Source: an uncultured Flavobacteriales bacterium
Lineage (GTDB): Bacteria > Bacteroidota > Bacteroidia > Flavobacteriales_D > Parvicellaceae
Reading direction: 5' to 3'
Assembly (NCBI GenBank): GCA_943788755.1
Contig: CALSRM010000004.1
Location: 62,001-126,000, forward strand
Length of the DNA: 64,000 bases
The notes beneath the pieces were generated by a model that saw nothing but the letters and a program-made list of their open reading frames with translations, ran no database searches and was not told where the DNA came from. A program made the translations under genes and the position numbers. Positions 55,797 through 63,660 of the stretch are shown here, piece by piece. Each line of letters opens with the position of its first letter. Positions within the stretch are counted from its first letter, which is position 1.

Positions 55797-56297
55797 TTAA
55801 ATAGCCAATAATCTATCTCGTTTATTGTTAAGAATTTCAATCTGCTTTTGGAAAGCTTCATTCTGAGAACACTGAAACATTTGAGGCATACTTGCCCAAG
55901 CGTTAATATCTTCAGAAGCTGAAGACAATTGAATTTGCAACCCTATATCTTCAGGATTTGCAGCTACTTTTTCAGTTATGCTTGCAAAGCTTTTAATTCC
56001 TTCTGCATAATCTTCCAGGAACATTTTACAATCTTCACTTATTGGGTTTTCAATTTCCTCTTCAATCTCTTTTATTTCTAAAGATAAATCATTCTCATAA
56101 TCAACTCTTGCCGCACTATCAGCTGCAACGGATGAAGTATCAATAATCACTGAATCTTTTATTGTTAATACACTATCCTCTTCTACCAATTTATTCTCCA
56201 CTGAGTTATCCTCAGGAGCAACTAAATCTTCTGATGATTCACTGCATGCTACAAAAATTAGAGATAATGAAAATATTACTATTAGTCCTTTCTTCAT
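55797..56297 (-). CDS. Small lipoprotein of unknown function
   Basis: I do not recognise a family. The 166-residue protein has a lipoprotein signal with lipobox IFVAC (Cys18), followed by a long Ser/Glu/Asp-rich stretch (residues 20-80) that is probably disordered, and then a short helical domain with two Cys (SEDCKMFLEDYAEG, MPQMFQCSQNEAFQKQIEIL) that could form a disulfide. It follows the SPOR repeat protein by 12 bases on the same strand, so it is probably part of the same envelope unit. Confidence 0.75.
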   Translation of the reverse strand: MKKGLIVIFSLSLIFVACSESSEDLVAPEDNSVENKLVEEDSVLTIKDSVIIDTSSVAADSAARVDYENDLSLEIKEIEEEIENPISEDCKMFLEDYAEGIKSFASITEKVAANPEDIGLQIQLSSASEDINAWASMPQMFQCSQNEAFQKQIEILNNKRDRLLAI

Positions 56298-56309
56298 ATT
56301 TTTATTTTT

Positions 56310-58973
56310 TTATTCGTTCAGTAATTCCAGTGTTTCTTGCGCTGAAATAATTTTATCATTGAAATCTCCGACAACAAAACTATCAATCAAACCTTCTCTT
56401 TCTAATTCAGCTTGGAACTCTTCAGCTTCATCATAAGTTTCGAACCATCCTAAAAAAGACCTAATTAGACCTGATTCTGGATCTCGCTTAAATGTGACAT
56501 TCCCAATTGCAAGGTATAAATCTAGTACCTCTGTAGGAACATTACCAGAATATTCTCCTACCTGAACTCTAAATCGAATTAACTCTCTTCTTACTACACT
56601 CCCCGTTGGTTCTCCAGAATCAGTAATTACATCTTTAGCAGTATCTATAACATCAAAATTAGCTTCGGATAATTTAATCCTTTTACCATCTCTAAATGCA
56701 ACGATAAATGCTCCTTCATACCCCTTCTCTAACAATGCAACCCTATGTTTAGCCGCTGTACTTTTTTCGCTAGAAGATCCAGAATAGTATCTAAACAACG
56801 CATCATCTCCCTCAGTGTAAACTACATCTCTAGCATCGCTAAATACACTTGTAGATAATTCTTTTCTAAAGGCTCCAATCTGAACACGGTAAGTAGTCCC
56901 TATGTTATTGTTAACAGTATTCTCTATACCCGTATCAACAGAACTCACTGCACTCGTGTCAACAGCATTCTCTGTACCCGTGTCAATAGAACTCACTGCA
57001 CTCGTGTCAGCAGTATTCTCTATACCCGTTTCAACAGAACTCACTGCACTCGTGTCAGCAATATTCTCTATATCCGTGTCAACAGAACTCATTGCACTCG
57101 TGTCAGCAGTATTCTCTATATCCGTGTCAACAGAACTCACTGCACTCGTGTCAGCAGCACTCACTACCGCTAATAATTCAGCCCTTGCCTTAACGATTGC
57201 TTCTTGACTGACAAATTCTAAATCTTCTTCTTTCGAAACTTTAGCAATACCTTTCACTTCCATGCCATCTTTCTTGAATTGATCCATTGCAACTGTAGCT
57301 TCTTCCAAGGTTTCATATCCTCTTACAACATACTCATGTGTACCATCGTCACTTTCAACTACATAAAAACCCGGTTCGCTCAATAATTTATCCCTACTGT
57401 CTTTCGGTAATTGTCCATTATCTGAGTCAAATACTACAGCAATTTCACTAAATCCTTCGTTATCATTCGCAAGCTCATTAGAAGTAGCAGGAATGCTAAA
57501 ACCTTCCCCATGAGTAACGCGTGTGCAATCCATAGAAGTGTACTCACCTGTAGAATCTTTATATATTCGATAAGCCAATTCAAAATCCGCATCTGTCAAA
57601 GTAACTCCAACTCTATTCACTAATACTCCAGGTAATGTTTCTTTCTCTTCATCCAAATAATCTGGAACACCATCTAAATCTTTATCCAATGGACAACCAG
57701 ACTTGTCCACAAGAACTCCATTAGGAGTTTTTGCACATAAATCAACAAAATCAACTATTAAATCTCCATCAGAATCAATCGAGTCTAATTTCTCCATATC
57801 ATCAAAAACTGGATGCTTATTTCTCTTTACAGAATCGATTTCTCCAGAATTAAGATCGAAAGAAAGTGCAAAATGAGAATACAAAAATTTATCATTTGCC
57901 TTATTTCCTTGTCTGTCTCCTACACTTTCTGCAGTCACACCATCTACCAAATCAGAAAATGCAAAATGCATGGAGGTTCCTACTCTAAATTTTATTCGAT
58001 CAGTTATGTGAAAATTTGCACCAATTTCCACAGGAAAAGCAAACGTCCTTTCCGAATATTTTCCAAAACCATCTAAATCCAATTCTCTAACGTCACTTTC
58101 ATAAACATAATCTCGATAAATTTCGATTGCATTTTCAGAGCCTACTGAACCTTCCTCCATATTCCTAATAGTTCCGTCAGACCAGTAATTATAAAAATTA
58201 CCATTCGCATCGTACATATCCGATTTAGATAAGAACTCCAATGATTCTATACCAAAAGATATGTATGGATCTACATTCCTTTCTGGTTTCAGTAGCTGCT
58301 TGAAATTATAATTTAAAGTCAAACCACCTGTTGTAATATGAGAATTAAAATTTAAGTTTCGGGTTGGAGACCTTTCGCTTCCACTTACCTGACCAAACAA
58401 TACATAAAAACTTACGTCTAAATAATCGTTTATTGGGTTTATTAAGCGTAAATCATAACCTATTCTACTAACTGTAGGATGATATCCTTTGTGATTACTT
58501 CCTATATCTCCATAAAAGGTAAACATCCCAGTTCCCAAACTTAATTGTGGCCTAAACACTATTTCTAATGGTTCTGGTGCAAAACGCTCCTTTTCATCTG
58601 GAACCTCTATAACCGCCGTGGAGTCTGGAGCCTCTATAACCGATATGGAATCTGGAACCTCTATAACCGCTGTAGAGTCTGGAACCTCTATAACCGATGT
58701 AGAGTCTGGAACCTCTATAACCGATGTGGAGTCTGGAACCTCTATAACCGATGTGGAGTCTGAAAACTCTATAACCGATGTAGAGTCTGGAACCTCTATA
58801 ACCGATGTAGAGTCTGGAACCTCTATAAACGATGTGGAGTCTGGAACCTCTATAACCGATGTGGAGTCTGGAACCTCTATAACCGATGTGGAGTCTGGAG
58901 CGTTTTCCTGAGAGAAACCAACAACGGTCAATAAACTGAAAATAAATAAGAATATGAGGTGTTTAATTTTCAT
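56310..58973 (-). CDS. Outer-membrane protein with SPOR domains and two tandem repeat blocks
   Basis: An 887-residue envelope protein. After a signal peptide (1-21) come 11 copies of the nonapeptide DSTSVIEVP (residues 27-125), then a beta-barrel-like part (LSLGTGMFTFYGDIGSNHKGY..FALSFDLNSG). Next is a calcium-binding type 3 motif (DSDGDLIVDFVDLCAKTPNGVLVDKSGCPLDKDLDGVPDYLD). A second repeat block of five 16-residue units (DTSAVSSVDTDIENTA) follows, then two or three SPOR domains (TYRVQIGAFRKELS, IRFRVQVGEYSGNVP) that bind peptidoglycan. The layout resembles OmpA-like wall anchors. The repeats probably act as spacers. Confidence 0.82.
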   Translation of the reverse strand: MKIKHLIFLFIFSLLTVVGFSQENAPDSTSVIEVPDSTSVIEVPDSTSFIEVPDSTSVIEVPDSTSVIEFSDSTSVIEVPDSTSVIEVPDSTSVIEVPDSTAVIEVPDSISVIEAPDSTAVIEVPDEKERFAPEPLEIVFRPQLSLGTGMFTFYGDIGSNHKGYHPTVSRIGYDLRLINPINDYLDVSFYVLFGQVSGSERSPTRNLNFNSHITTGGLTLNYNFKQLLKPERNVDPYISFGIESLEFLSKSDMYDANGNFYNYWSDGTIRNMEEGSVGSENAIEIYRDYVYESDVRELDLDGFGKYSERTFAFPVEIGANFHITDRIKFRVGTSMHFAFSDLVDGVTAESVGDRQGNKANDKFLYSHFALSFDLNSGEIDSVKRNKHPVFDDMEKLDSIDSDGDLIVDFVDLCAKTPNGVLVDKSGCPLDKDLDGVPDYLDEEKETLPGVLVNRVGVTLTDADFELAYRIYKDSTGEYTSMDCTRVTHGEGFSIPATSNELANDNEGFSEIAVVFDSDNGQLPKDSRDKLLSEPGFYVVESDDGTHEYVVRGYETLEEATVAMDQFKKDGMEVKGIAKVSKEEDLEFVSQEAIVKARAELLAVVSAADTSAVSSVDTDIENTADTSAMSSVDTDIENIADTSAVSSVETGIENTADTSAVSSIDTGTENAVDTSAVSSVDTGIENTVNNNIGTTYRVQIGAFRKELSTSVFSDARDVVYTEGDDALFRYYSGSSSEKSTAAKHRVALLEKGYEGAFIVAFRDGKRIKLSEANFDVIDTAKDVITDSGEPTGSVVRRELIRFRVQVGEYSGNVPTEVLDLYLAIGNVTFKRDPESGLIRSFLGWFETYDEAEEFQAELEREGLIDSFVVGDFNDKIISAQETLELLNE
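56912..57157. repeat. 48-bp tandem repeat inside the SPOR protein
   Basis: CACTCGTGTC recurs at 56951, 56999, 57047, 57095 and 57143, exactly 48 bp apart. Each unit codes 16 residues. Copy-number change keeps the frame. Confidence 0.93.
58599..58895. repeat. 27-bp tandem repeat inside the SPOR protein
   Basis: Eleven units of 27 bp code for DSTSVIEVP with small variations (TSF, SIS, EFS, EAP). The opposite strand is also open for the whole array, because no stop occurs in the 27-bp unit. That antisense frame is an artefact. Confidence 0.95.
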
Positions 58974-59152
58974 TTAACTACTTCTAAAATCACACAGTGT
59001 ACGCTACTAAGAGCATAATGTTCTATTAAAGTAAGTAAAAAAACAAAAAATTACGTGGTAATAAAAGAAGTTTTCGGCGAATGTTGCACTATCAAATGTT
59101 AAGAAGCAGCTTTTTATCGTAAAAAATTAATTTATTTGTAAGGTCTTCGCGA

Positions 59153-59653
59153 TCAATCTACTGACTTAAACTTTTCTCCTTCAATCACATATTTACTTTT
59201 ATCGGATCGTTTCATTTCGTAAAAAACAATTGATGCTGCCACTGCTACATTCAAACTTCCAACCTCTCCATACTGGGGGATTGTCAATGTTTTTACCATA
59301 TTTGTAATCAGTTCTTTTGGCAGTCCTGTTCTTTCATTTCCGAAAATTAAATTGCAATTATCAGGAAATTTATAATCAATTAAACTAGCTTCATTTTCGC
59401 CAATTTCCACTCCAACATTTACAATCTTTAATCTCTCTGACCAAGCAAAAAAATCTTTTTCCGTGTCAAAAATCAATAACTTTCCCAAATCTTCAATTTT
59501 CCGAGTGTAGGAGTGAGTTCCGCCTTTAAACTTCCATCTCTCCTGGCCGCCAACAAGGATTAAAAAATTTCCTCCAAATGAGATATGAGACCTTGCTATC
59601 ATCCCAATGTTTTTTGCACTTCGCAGATTGTATAATACGGTATTAAATTTCAT
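59153..59653 (-). CDS. SpoU-type RNA 2'-O-methyltransferase
   Basis: A small SPOUT methyltransferase of 166 residues that methylates ribose in tRNA or rRNA. SPOUT motifs are VLYNLRSAKNIGMIARSHISFGG near the start, NCNLIFGNERTGLPKELI in the middle and IPQYGEVGSLNVAVAASIVFYEM near the end, which forms the trefoil knot and SAM site. No RNA-binding extension is present. The exact target cannot be set, but the length and motifs resemble TrmL/TrmH types. It stands between the thiamine receptor and the SPOR protein. The 180 bases before the SPOR gene hold nothing clear. Confidence 0.85.
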   Translation of the reverse strand: MKFNTVLYNLRSAKNIGMIARSHISFGGNFLILVGGQERWKFKGGTHSYTRKIEDLGKLLIFDTEKDFFAWSERLKIVNVGVEIGENEASLIDYKFPDNCNLIFGNERTGLPKELITNMVKTLTIPQYGEVGSLNVAVAASIVFYEMKRSDKSKYVIEGEKFKSVD

Positions 59654-59700
59654 CGAAACAAAGAACCGTATTTATATGCTATTCTACAAGCTCTAAAAGA

Positions 59701-61953
59701 TTAAAACTTAAGAATAAGACCTGTAAAGAAATTTATGCCTGCTTGTGGAAATGCACCTATTAAATTATAACGCCCACCTACACTTTCCTTGTTCGAAAAA
59801 GCATCATAGGAAACGGGGTTATAATTCGCTGATTTAAATTTATAAATCCAAGCATTAGATACGTATTGCGTATTCGTGAAATTTCTAACCCAAGCGCTCC
59901 AAACAATTTCTTTAATTAATTTCGTTTTCACCGAATACTGTAATCGAATGTCATTCACTAAATAAGCAGCTAGCATTCTATCTGAATTTGATGTGTTATC
60001 GATGTATTGGTCACCAACATATTTGGTAACAACTGCCAGTTCCATATTTCCATATTTTTTTGAATTTAATGGCTTAAAAACTATTTGACTAGAAGCTATA
60101 ATATTTGGTGAAAAGGCAATGTCTGTATTCTCATAATTCGTTTCTATTTGTCCCCATGTGTCCCAATCATCTATAAATTCAGTAAATGAAGCTATTTTGT
60201 TATCACTAAAAGTTGTGTTCATTTTCCATTCTAAATTCCTTAATAAGGAAATCCCTCCACTTATTTCAATTCCTCTTCTGTACGAGGAAGCAACATTTGC
60301 TCTTACTGCTGCGCCAACATCATTAATTGCTCCGGTAAGAATTAATTGGTTTGTATAATCCATTGAATAGATATTTATGTTGGCATAGGCTTTCTTATAT
60401 TTCAATTTGTAGCCCATTTCAATATCTGTCATACTTTCATGACTTGGACGACTATTTGGCGTTGAATTCGTGTAATCATCTCTATTTGGCTCTTTATTTC
60501 CAACTCCAAAAAATCCATATAAGGAATGCTTTTCATTTAGCCTATAGTTAACTCCCGCTTTTGGGTTAAAAAAGGATGCACTTACAGATTGGCCCGAACT
60601 ATTTAGTTCATTGTCAAATCCAAGAAAATCATATTGAATCATGCGTTGTTGTAGATCAGCCAAAAAGTTAAGTTTATCACCAATTTTGTAATCAAGTTTT
60701 GCGTAAAAGTTTACGTCATTTTTTGTTGCCTCGTCATCATAATACCGGTGTCTTATTTTTCCATTACTAGCATATTGAGCCCAAATAATCTCCCCATAAT
60801 GACCTCCAATATACTGATTAGCACCTCCGCCAACGGTAACATTTAATGCTTTTCTATTGTAGTTATATGAAAAAACAGTTCCATAAAAATGATTATCTAA
60901 CCATCTTCTTCTGATTAAATCCGTATTGGTAATCGTATCTCCAGCTATGGTTAATACATTTTCTAATCCATATTCAGATAAAGCAGCTCCAGTTCTAAAT
61001 TGCTCGTAATATCCTAACCCTCTTGTGTAGTGTAAGGACATATTAAACTTTGAATACTTTCCAATTCTATTTACAAAATGCAATTGATAATGCGTTTGAT
61101 CGTAATTATCTACTTCGTTTTCATAAGTATAAGAATTGTACGTTCTCAAACTAGCATCAGAACTATCCAAATATCTTACTGGAACACCATTCCAAGCTTG
61201 GTATGTTTTTTCATGTCCAGAAAAAACAACCGCTTTTAGCATTGTTTTATCACCAACATATCCTCCAGACAAATAATACGATTTTAAATCTGAAGAAGCG
61301 CGATCAATATATCCATCTGACTTTACTTGAGACAACCTACCTTCAAATGTCCAATTATTATTCAGTAATCCAGTTCCAAATCTCATTGTATTTTTAATTG
61401 TATTAAAAGAACCAAAACTATTTGATATCTCTCCAAATGGTTTTGCACCATCTGAACCAAGTGTATTTAAATTAATACTTGCTCCAAAAGCTCCTGCACC
61501 ATTTGTAGAAGAACCAACACCTCTTTGAATTTGAATACTTGCCGTAGAAGATGAAATATCTGGCAAATCTACCCAGTATGAACCTTGCGATTCTGCATCA
61601 TTTAATGGGATACCATTGATAGTGACATTTACTCTTGTAGCATCAGAACCTCGAATCCTAATTCCAGTGTAACCGACTCCTGCACCTGCATCAGAAGTAG
61701 TAACGACAGAGGTCGATTGATCAAGTAAAATTGGCAAATCGACACCATGGTTTTGCTTTTCAATATCATCGGCAGTAATATTTTCATGCGCGACAGGAGA
61801 GTTTTTATTGACACGAGTTGCACTAACTACAACTTCGTTCAGCGTTTGCTTTGTAATGGTGTCATTGATTGAAACAACGTTAGAATCAATCTTTTGAGAA
61901 TAACAGGTAATTGACAACAGGAAAATACTTAGAAATATAATTTTCTTATTCAT
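59701..61953 (-). CDS. TonB-dependent receptor, predicted thiamine uptake
   Basis: A 750-residue outer-membrane receptor powered by the TonB module. Signal peptide 1-19, a TonB box and plug start (LNEVVVSATRVNKNSPVAHENITADDIEKQNHG, then TSVVTTSDAGAGVGYTGIRIRGSDATRVNVTINGIPLNDAESQGSYWVDLPD), and a barrel of about 22 strands ending AGINFFTGLILKF. A TPP riboswitch lies in its 5' leader, which in Bacteroidota marks receptors for thiamine or its precursors. A thiamine-binding protein and a PnuC/PnuT permease lie just upstream. This set is enough to predict the substrate, but the barrel itself does not reveal it. Confidence 0.88.
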   Translation of the reverse strand: MNKKIIFLSIFLLSITCYSQKIDSNVVSINDTITKQTLNEVVVSATRVNKNSPVAHENITADDIEKQNHGVDLPILLDQSTSVVTTSDAGAGVGYTGIRIRGSDATRVNVTINGIPLNDAESQGSYWVDLPDISSSTASIQIQRGVGSSTNGAGAFGASINLNTLGSDGAKPFGEISNSFGSFNTIKNTMRFGTGLLNNNWTFEGRLSQVKSDGYIDRASSDLKSYYLSGGYVGDKTMLKAVVFSGHEKTYQAWNGVPVRYLDSSDASLRTYNSYTYENEVDNYDQTHYQLHFVNRIGKYSKFNMSLHYTRGLGYYEQFRTGAALSEYGLENVLTIAGDTITNTDLIRRRWLDNHFYGTVFSYNYNRKALNVTVGGGANQYIGGHYGEIIWAQYASNGKIRHRYYDDEATKNDVNFYAKLDYKIGDKLNFLADLQQRMIQYDFLGFDNELNSSGQSVSASFFNPKAGVNYRLNEKHSLYGFFGVGNKEPNRDDYTNSTPNSRPSHESMTDIEMGYKLKYKKAYANINIYSMDYTNQLILTGAINDVGAAVRANVASSYRRGIEISGGISLLRNLEWKMNTTFSDNKIASFTEFIDDWDTWGQIETNYENTDIAFSPNIIASSQIVFKPLNSKKYGNMELAVVTKYVGDQYIDNTSNSDRMLAAYLVNDIRLQYSVKTKLIKEIVWSAWVRNFTNTQYVSNAWIYKFKSANYNPVSYDAFSNKESVGGRYNLIGAFPQAGINFFTGLILKF

Positions 61954-62019
61954 GATTTAAGGTTTATTGTGTCTTACAAGGGAGTAAGAAAAACACATGT
62001 TTTAATTTACAATAACCAA

Positions 62020-62118
62020 TCCCTACGCTAGAATTACCTAGATCAGGTTCTTTTCGTCAATCAAACGAAAATGGGTATATTCTCAGCCTTCCGATAATTA
62101 TCGGAACGGCACCCCCTT
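62020..62118 (-). promoter_or_regulatory. TPP riboswitch before the TonB-dependent receptor
   Basis: Read on the minus strand the aptamer contains all conserved blocks: GGGGGTGCC, GGCTGAGAATATACCC, GAACCTGATCTAGGTAATTCTAGCGTAGGGA. P3 is made of the 18-nt palindrome TTCCGAT-AATT-ATCGGAA. P4 and P5 parts follow, with TTTTCGTTTGATTGACGAAAA as a hairpin. The aptamer ends about 67 bases before the receptor ATG. Bound thiamine diphosphate would lower expression of the receptor. It lies between the kinase gene and the receptor, so only the receptor is under its direct control. Confidence 0.95.
62089..62106. repeat. 18-nt palindrome TTCCGAT-AATT-ATCGGAA in the riboswitch P3
   Basis: Its 7-bp arms are identical to those of the palindrome in the tRNA relic at 28039-28056; only the four central bases differ. 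Confidence 0.92.
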
Positions 62119-62163
62119 TGAATTATGGCACAAAATTATCTAAATTATAATGTCCAACAATGT

Positions 62164-62676
62164 TTAATTAAAATAATTTGAAAATATTTTCATAACTCTT
62201 TCCAAACGCTCTGACTTATTACCTGTTAAAATAATATAAGGAACATCTAATTTTATTATCTCTTGCTCATAAACTGAAAATAATTCATCTCGGTTGTATG
62301 GATTCTCTCTTTGACAGTCATCTTTCCAAGGAAAATCTGGAGAGGCTAATAAATATAAATCGGGTAGGTTATTCTTCAGTAATTCTAATATTTCGGAATC
62401 ACAACCTCCATACTTATATTCGCTCCATATTTTAATCGTTAATAAGTCAGTATCACAAATTAAATAGGAAGGAGTTTGACTTATGATATCTTTTTCTAAA
62501 TCCATCTGCCCTTTTGCAATTTGAATTAAATCATCTTTCTTATATGAACGATCTATTGACGCTATATATTCCCGTGCATATTCTCTGACATGAGGAGTGA
62601 ATAAAGACTCAGACAAATGCTTGCTTAAAGTACTTTTACCCGAAGATTCTGGACCCGTTATTACCACCTTCTTCAT
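62164..62676 (-). CDS. P-loop kinase, NadR-like
   Basis: A 170-residue ATPase of the type found in the C-terminal kinase half of NadR. The P-loop VVITGPESSGKSTLSKHLSE is at residues 4-23, followed by VREYAREYI and the acceptor strand YLICDTDLLTIKIWSEYKYGG, and LYLLASPDFPWKDDCQRENPYNRDELF with the lid. NadR kinase phosphorylates nicotinamide riboside after uptake by PnuC. In this locus the neighbours handle thiamine, so the kinase may trap a thiamine-like substrate instead. Its start overlaps the permease gene by 4 bases, so they are coupled. Confidence 0.82.
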   Translation of the reverse strand: MKKVVITGPESSGKSTLSKHLSESLFTPHVREYAREYIASIDRSYKKDDLIQIAKGQMDLEKDIISQTPSYLICDTDLLTIKIWSEYKYGGCDSEILELLKNNLPDLYLLASPDFPWKDDCQRENPYNRDELFSVYEQEIIKLDVPYIILTGNKSERLERVMKIFSNYFN

Positions 62677-63263
62677 ACAGTTTCTAATTTATGTCCTTTG
62701 CTTTCTTCAATACTTTTCCGCCAAGCAAGATATCCTGCAACAGCAATAAAAGTATATATAAAGTATAAAAAACTAGACATTGTCAATCCTTTATAAAAAT
62801 ATAACGGAACTGTAATAATATCTCCTACTATCCAAAATATCCAGTTTTCAATTTTCCGTTTTGCCATCAACCACATTCCTGAAAAGAAGATGGCTGTTGT
62901 TAAAGTATCCAAATATGCAGTCCAATTATCAAACTTATCAAAGGCAATATATATGATCCAAATAAAAATGAAAGCCATTATAAAAATAATGCTTGCTATT
63001 ATCTTTTCTTTACTATTCGTTCTGGAAATGTTTAAAAGTGCTTTTCCGTTTGATTTTCTCGTCCATAAATACCATCCGTAAATACTCATTGACACATAAA
63101 ATATATTAATGATAAAATCTCCAAACAACCCCCACTTAATTAATAAGTAAACGAATATAGCGGAGGCGACAATTCCACTTGGATAAACGAGTACATTATT
63201 TTTTTTAGCATACAAAACACTAACTACACCAAAAAACACCGCAGTTAACTCTAAGAAAAACAT
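62673..63263 (-). CDS. PnuC/PnuT family permease
   Basis: A membrane permease of 196 residues with seven helices. It shows GVVSVLYAKKNNVLVYPSGIVASAIFVYLLIKWGLFGDFIINIFYVSMSIYGWYLW, the family core with the YP-G and Y-W-W residues, and WTAYLDTLTTAIFFSGMWLMAKRKIENWIFWIVGDIITVPLYFYKGL. PnuC carries nicotinamide riboside, while PnuT in Bacteroidota carries thiamine. The neighbours (a thiamine-binding protein before it and a TPP riboswitch receptor after it) favour thiamine, but the NadR-like kinase fits nicotinamide riboside. Both readings stay open. Confidence 0.82.
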   Translation of the reverse strand: MFFLELTAVFFGVVSVLYAKKNNVLVYPSGIVASAIFVYLLIKWGLFGDFIINIFYVSMSIYGWYLWTRKSNGKALLNISRTNSKEKIIASIIFIMAFIFIWIIYIAFDKFDNWTAYLDTLTTAIFFSGMWLMAKRKIENWIFWIVGDIITVPLYFYKGLTMSSFLYFIYTFIAVAGYLAWRKSIEESKGHKLETV

Positions 63264-63302
63264 CTAACTTGGTATATGCTAGAATATTGACTAAATAGTG
63301 TT

Positions 63303-63563
63303 TCAAAAAGTTGGTTCATAATCGCTTCGGTCGCTTTTTACAACTTTTAAATTGACAATAATATGTTCTTCATTTTCAAAAGAAGTTTTAATTTCCTTTG
63401 TCAAGAATGACATAACATTATCGTATTCACCGTAAACTTGAGTGCTCAGCGGATTCTCTACAATAGTAAATTCAGAACCTCTTAATCGCTTAATAAAGTC
63501 CTTTATTGGTGGCTCAAAATCAGTTTTTAACGGCATTAAAGTAAGCTCTACTGAGATCTTCAT
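63303..63563 (-). CDS. YkoF/MTH1187-like thiamine-binding protein
   Basis: An 86-residue cytoplasmic protein of the thiamine-binding family (DUF77-like ferredoxin fold). The pattern MKISVELTLMPLKTDFEPPIKDFIKRLRGSEFTIVENPLSTQVYGEYDNVMSFL, with ENPLSTQVYGEYD as the family mark, and VVKSDRSDYEPTF at the end, is typical of the Bacteroidota form. It is the first gene of the presumed thiamine locus on this strand, followed by the permease after 39 bases. Confidence 0.78.
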   Translation of the reverse strand: MKISVELTLMPLKTDFEPPIKDFIKRLRGSEFTIVENPLSTQVYGEYDNVMSFLTKEIKTSFENEEHIIVNLKVVKSDRSDYEPTF

Positions 63564-63660
63564 AGTAGTTTGATTTGGATAACTGTGGCAAATTTAAAGA
63601 AAGAAATCTTTTTATTTTGAACATTTCACTACTTTCGAAGCATAATAAAAATTAGAAGTC

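Noticed and set aside
56902..57207. Open frame antisense to the 48-bp repeats
   Set aside because: Same reason: a stop-free repeat gives an open frame with no independent support.
58599..58895. CRISPR array
   Set aside because: Units are contiguous at 27 bp without spacers and encode an in-frame protein repeat; no cas genes are present.
58618..58911. Open frame antisense to the 27-bp repeats
   Set aside because: The repeat unit has no stop in this frame, so openness is automatic. The sense frame continues into a signal peptide and folded domains.
61203..61397. Small plus-strand frame inside the receptor gene
   Set aside because: Antisense to the TonB-dependent receptor, with no start context or similarity.
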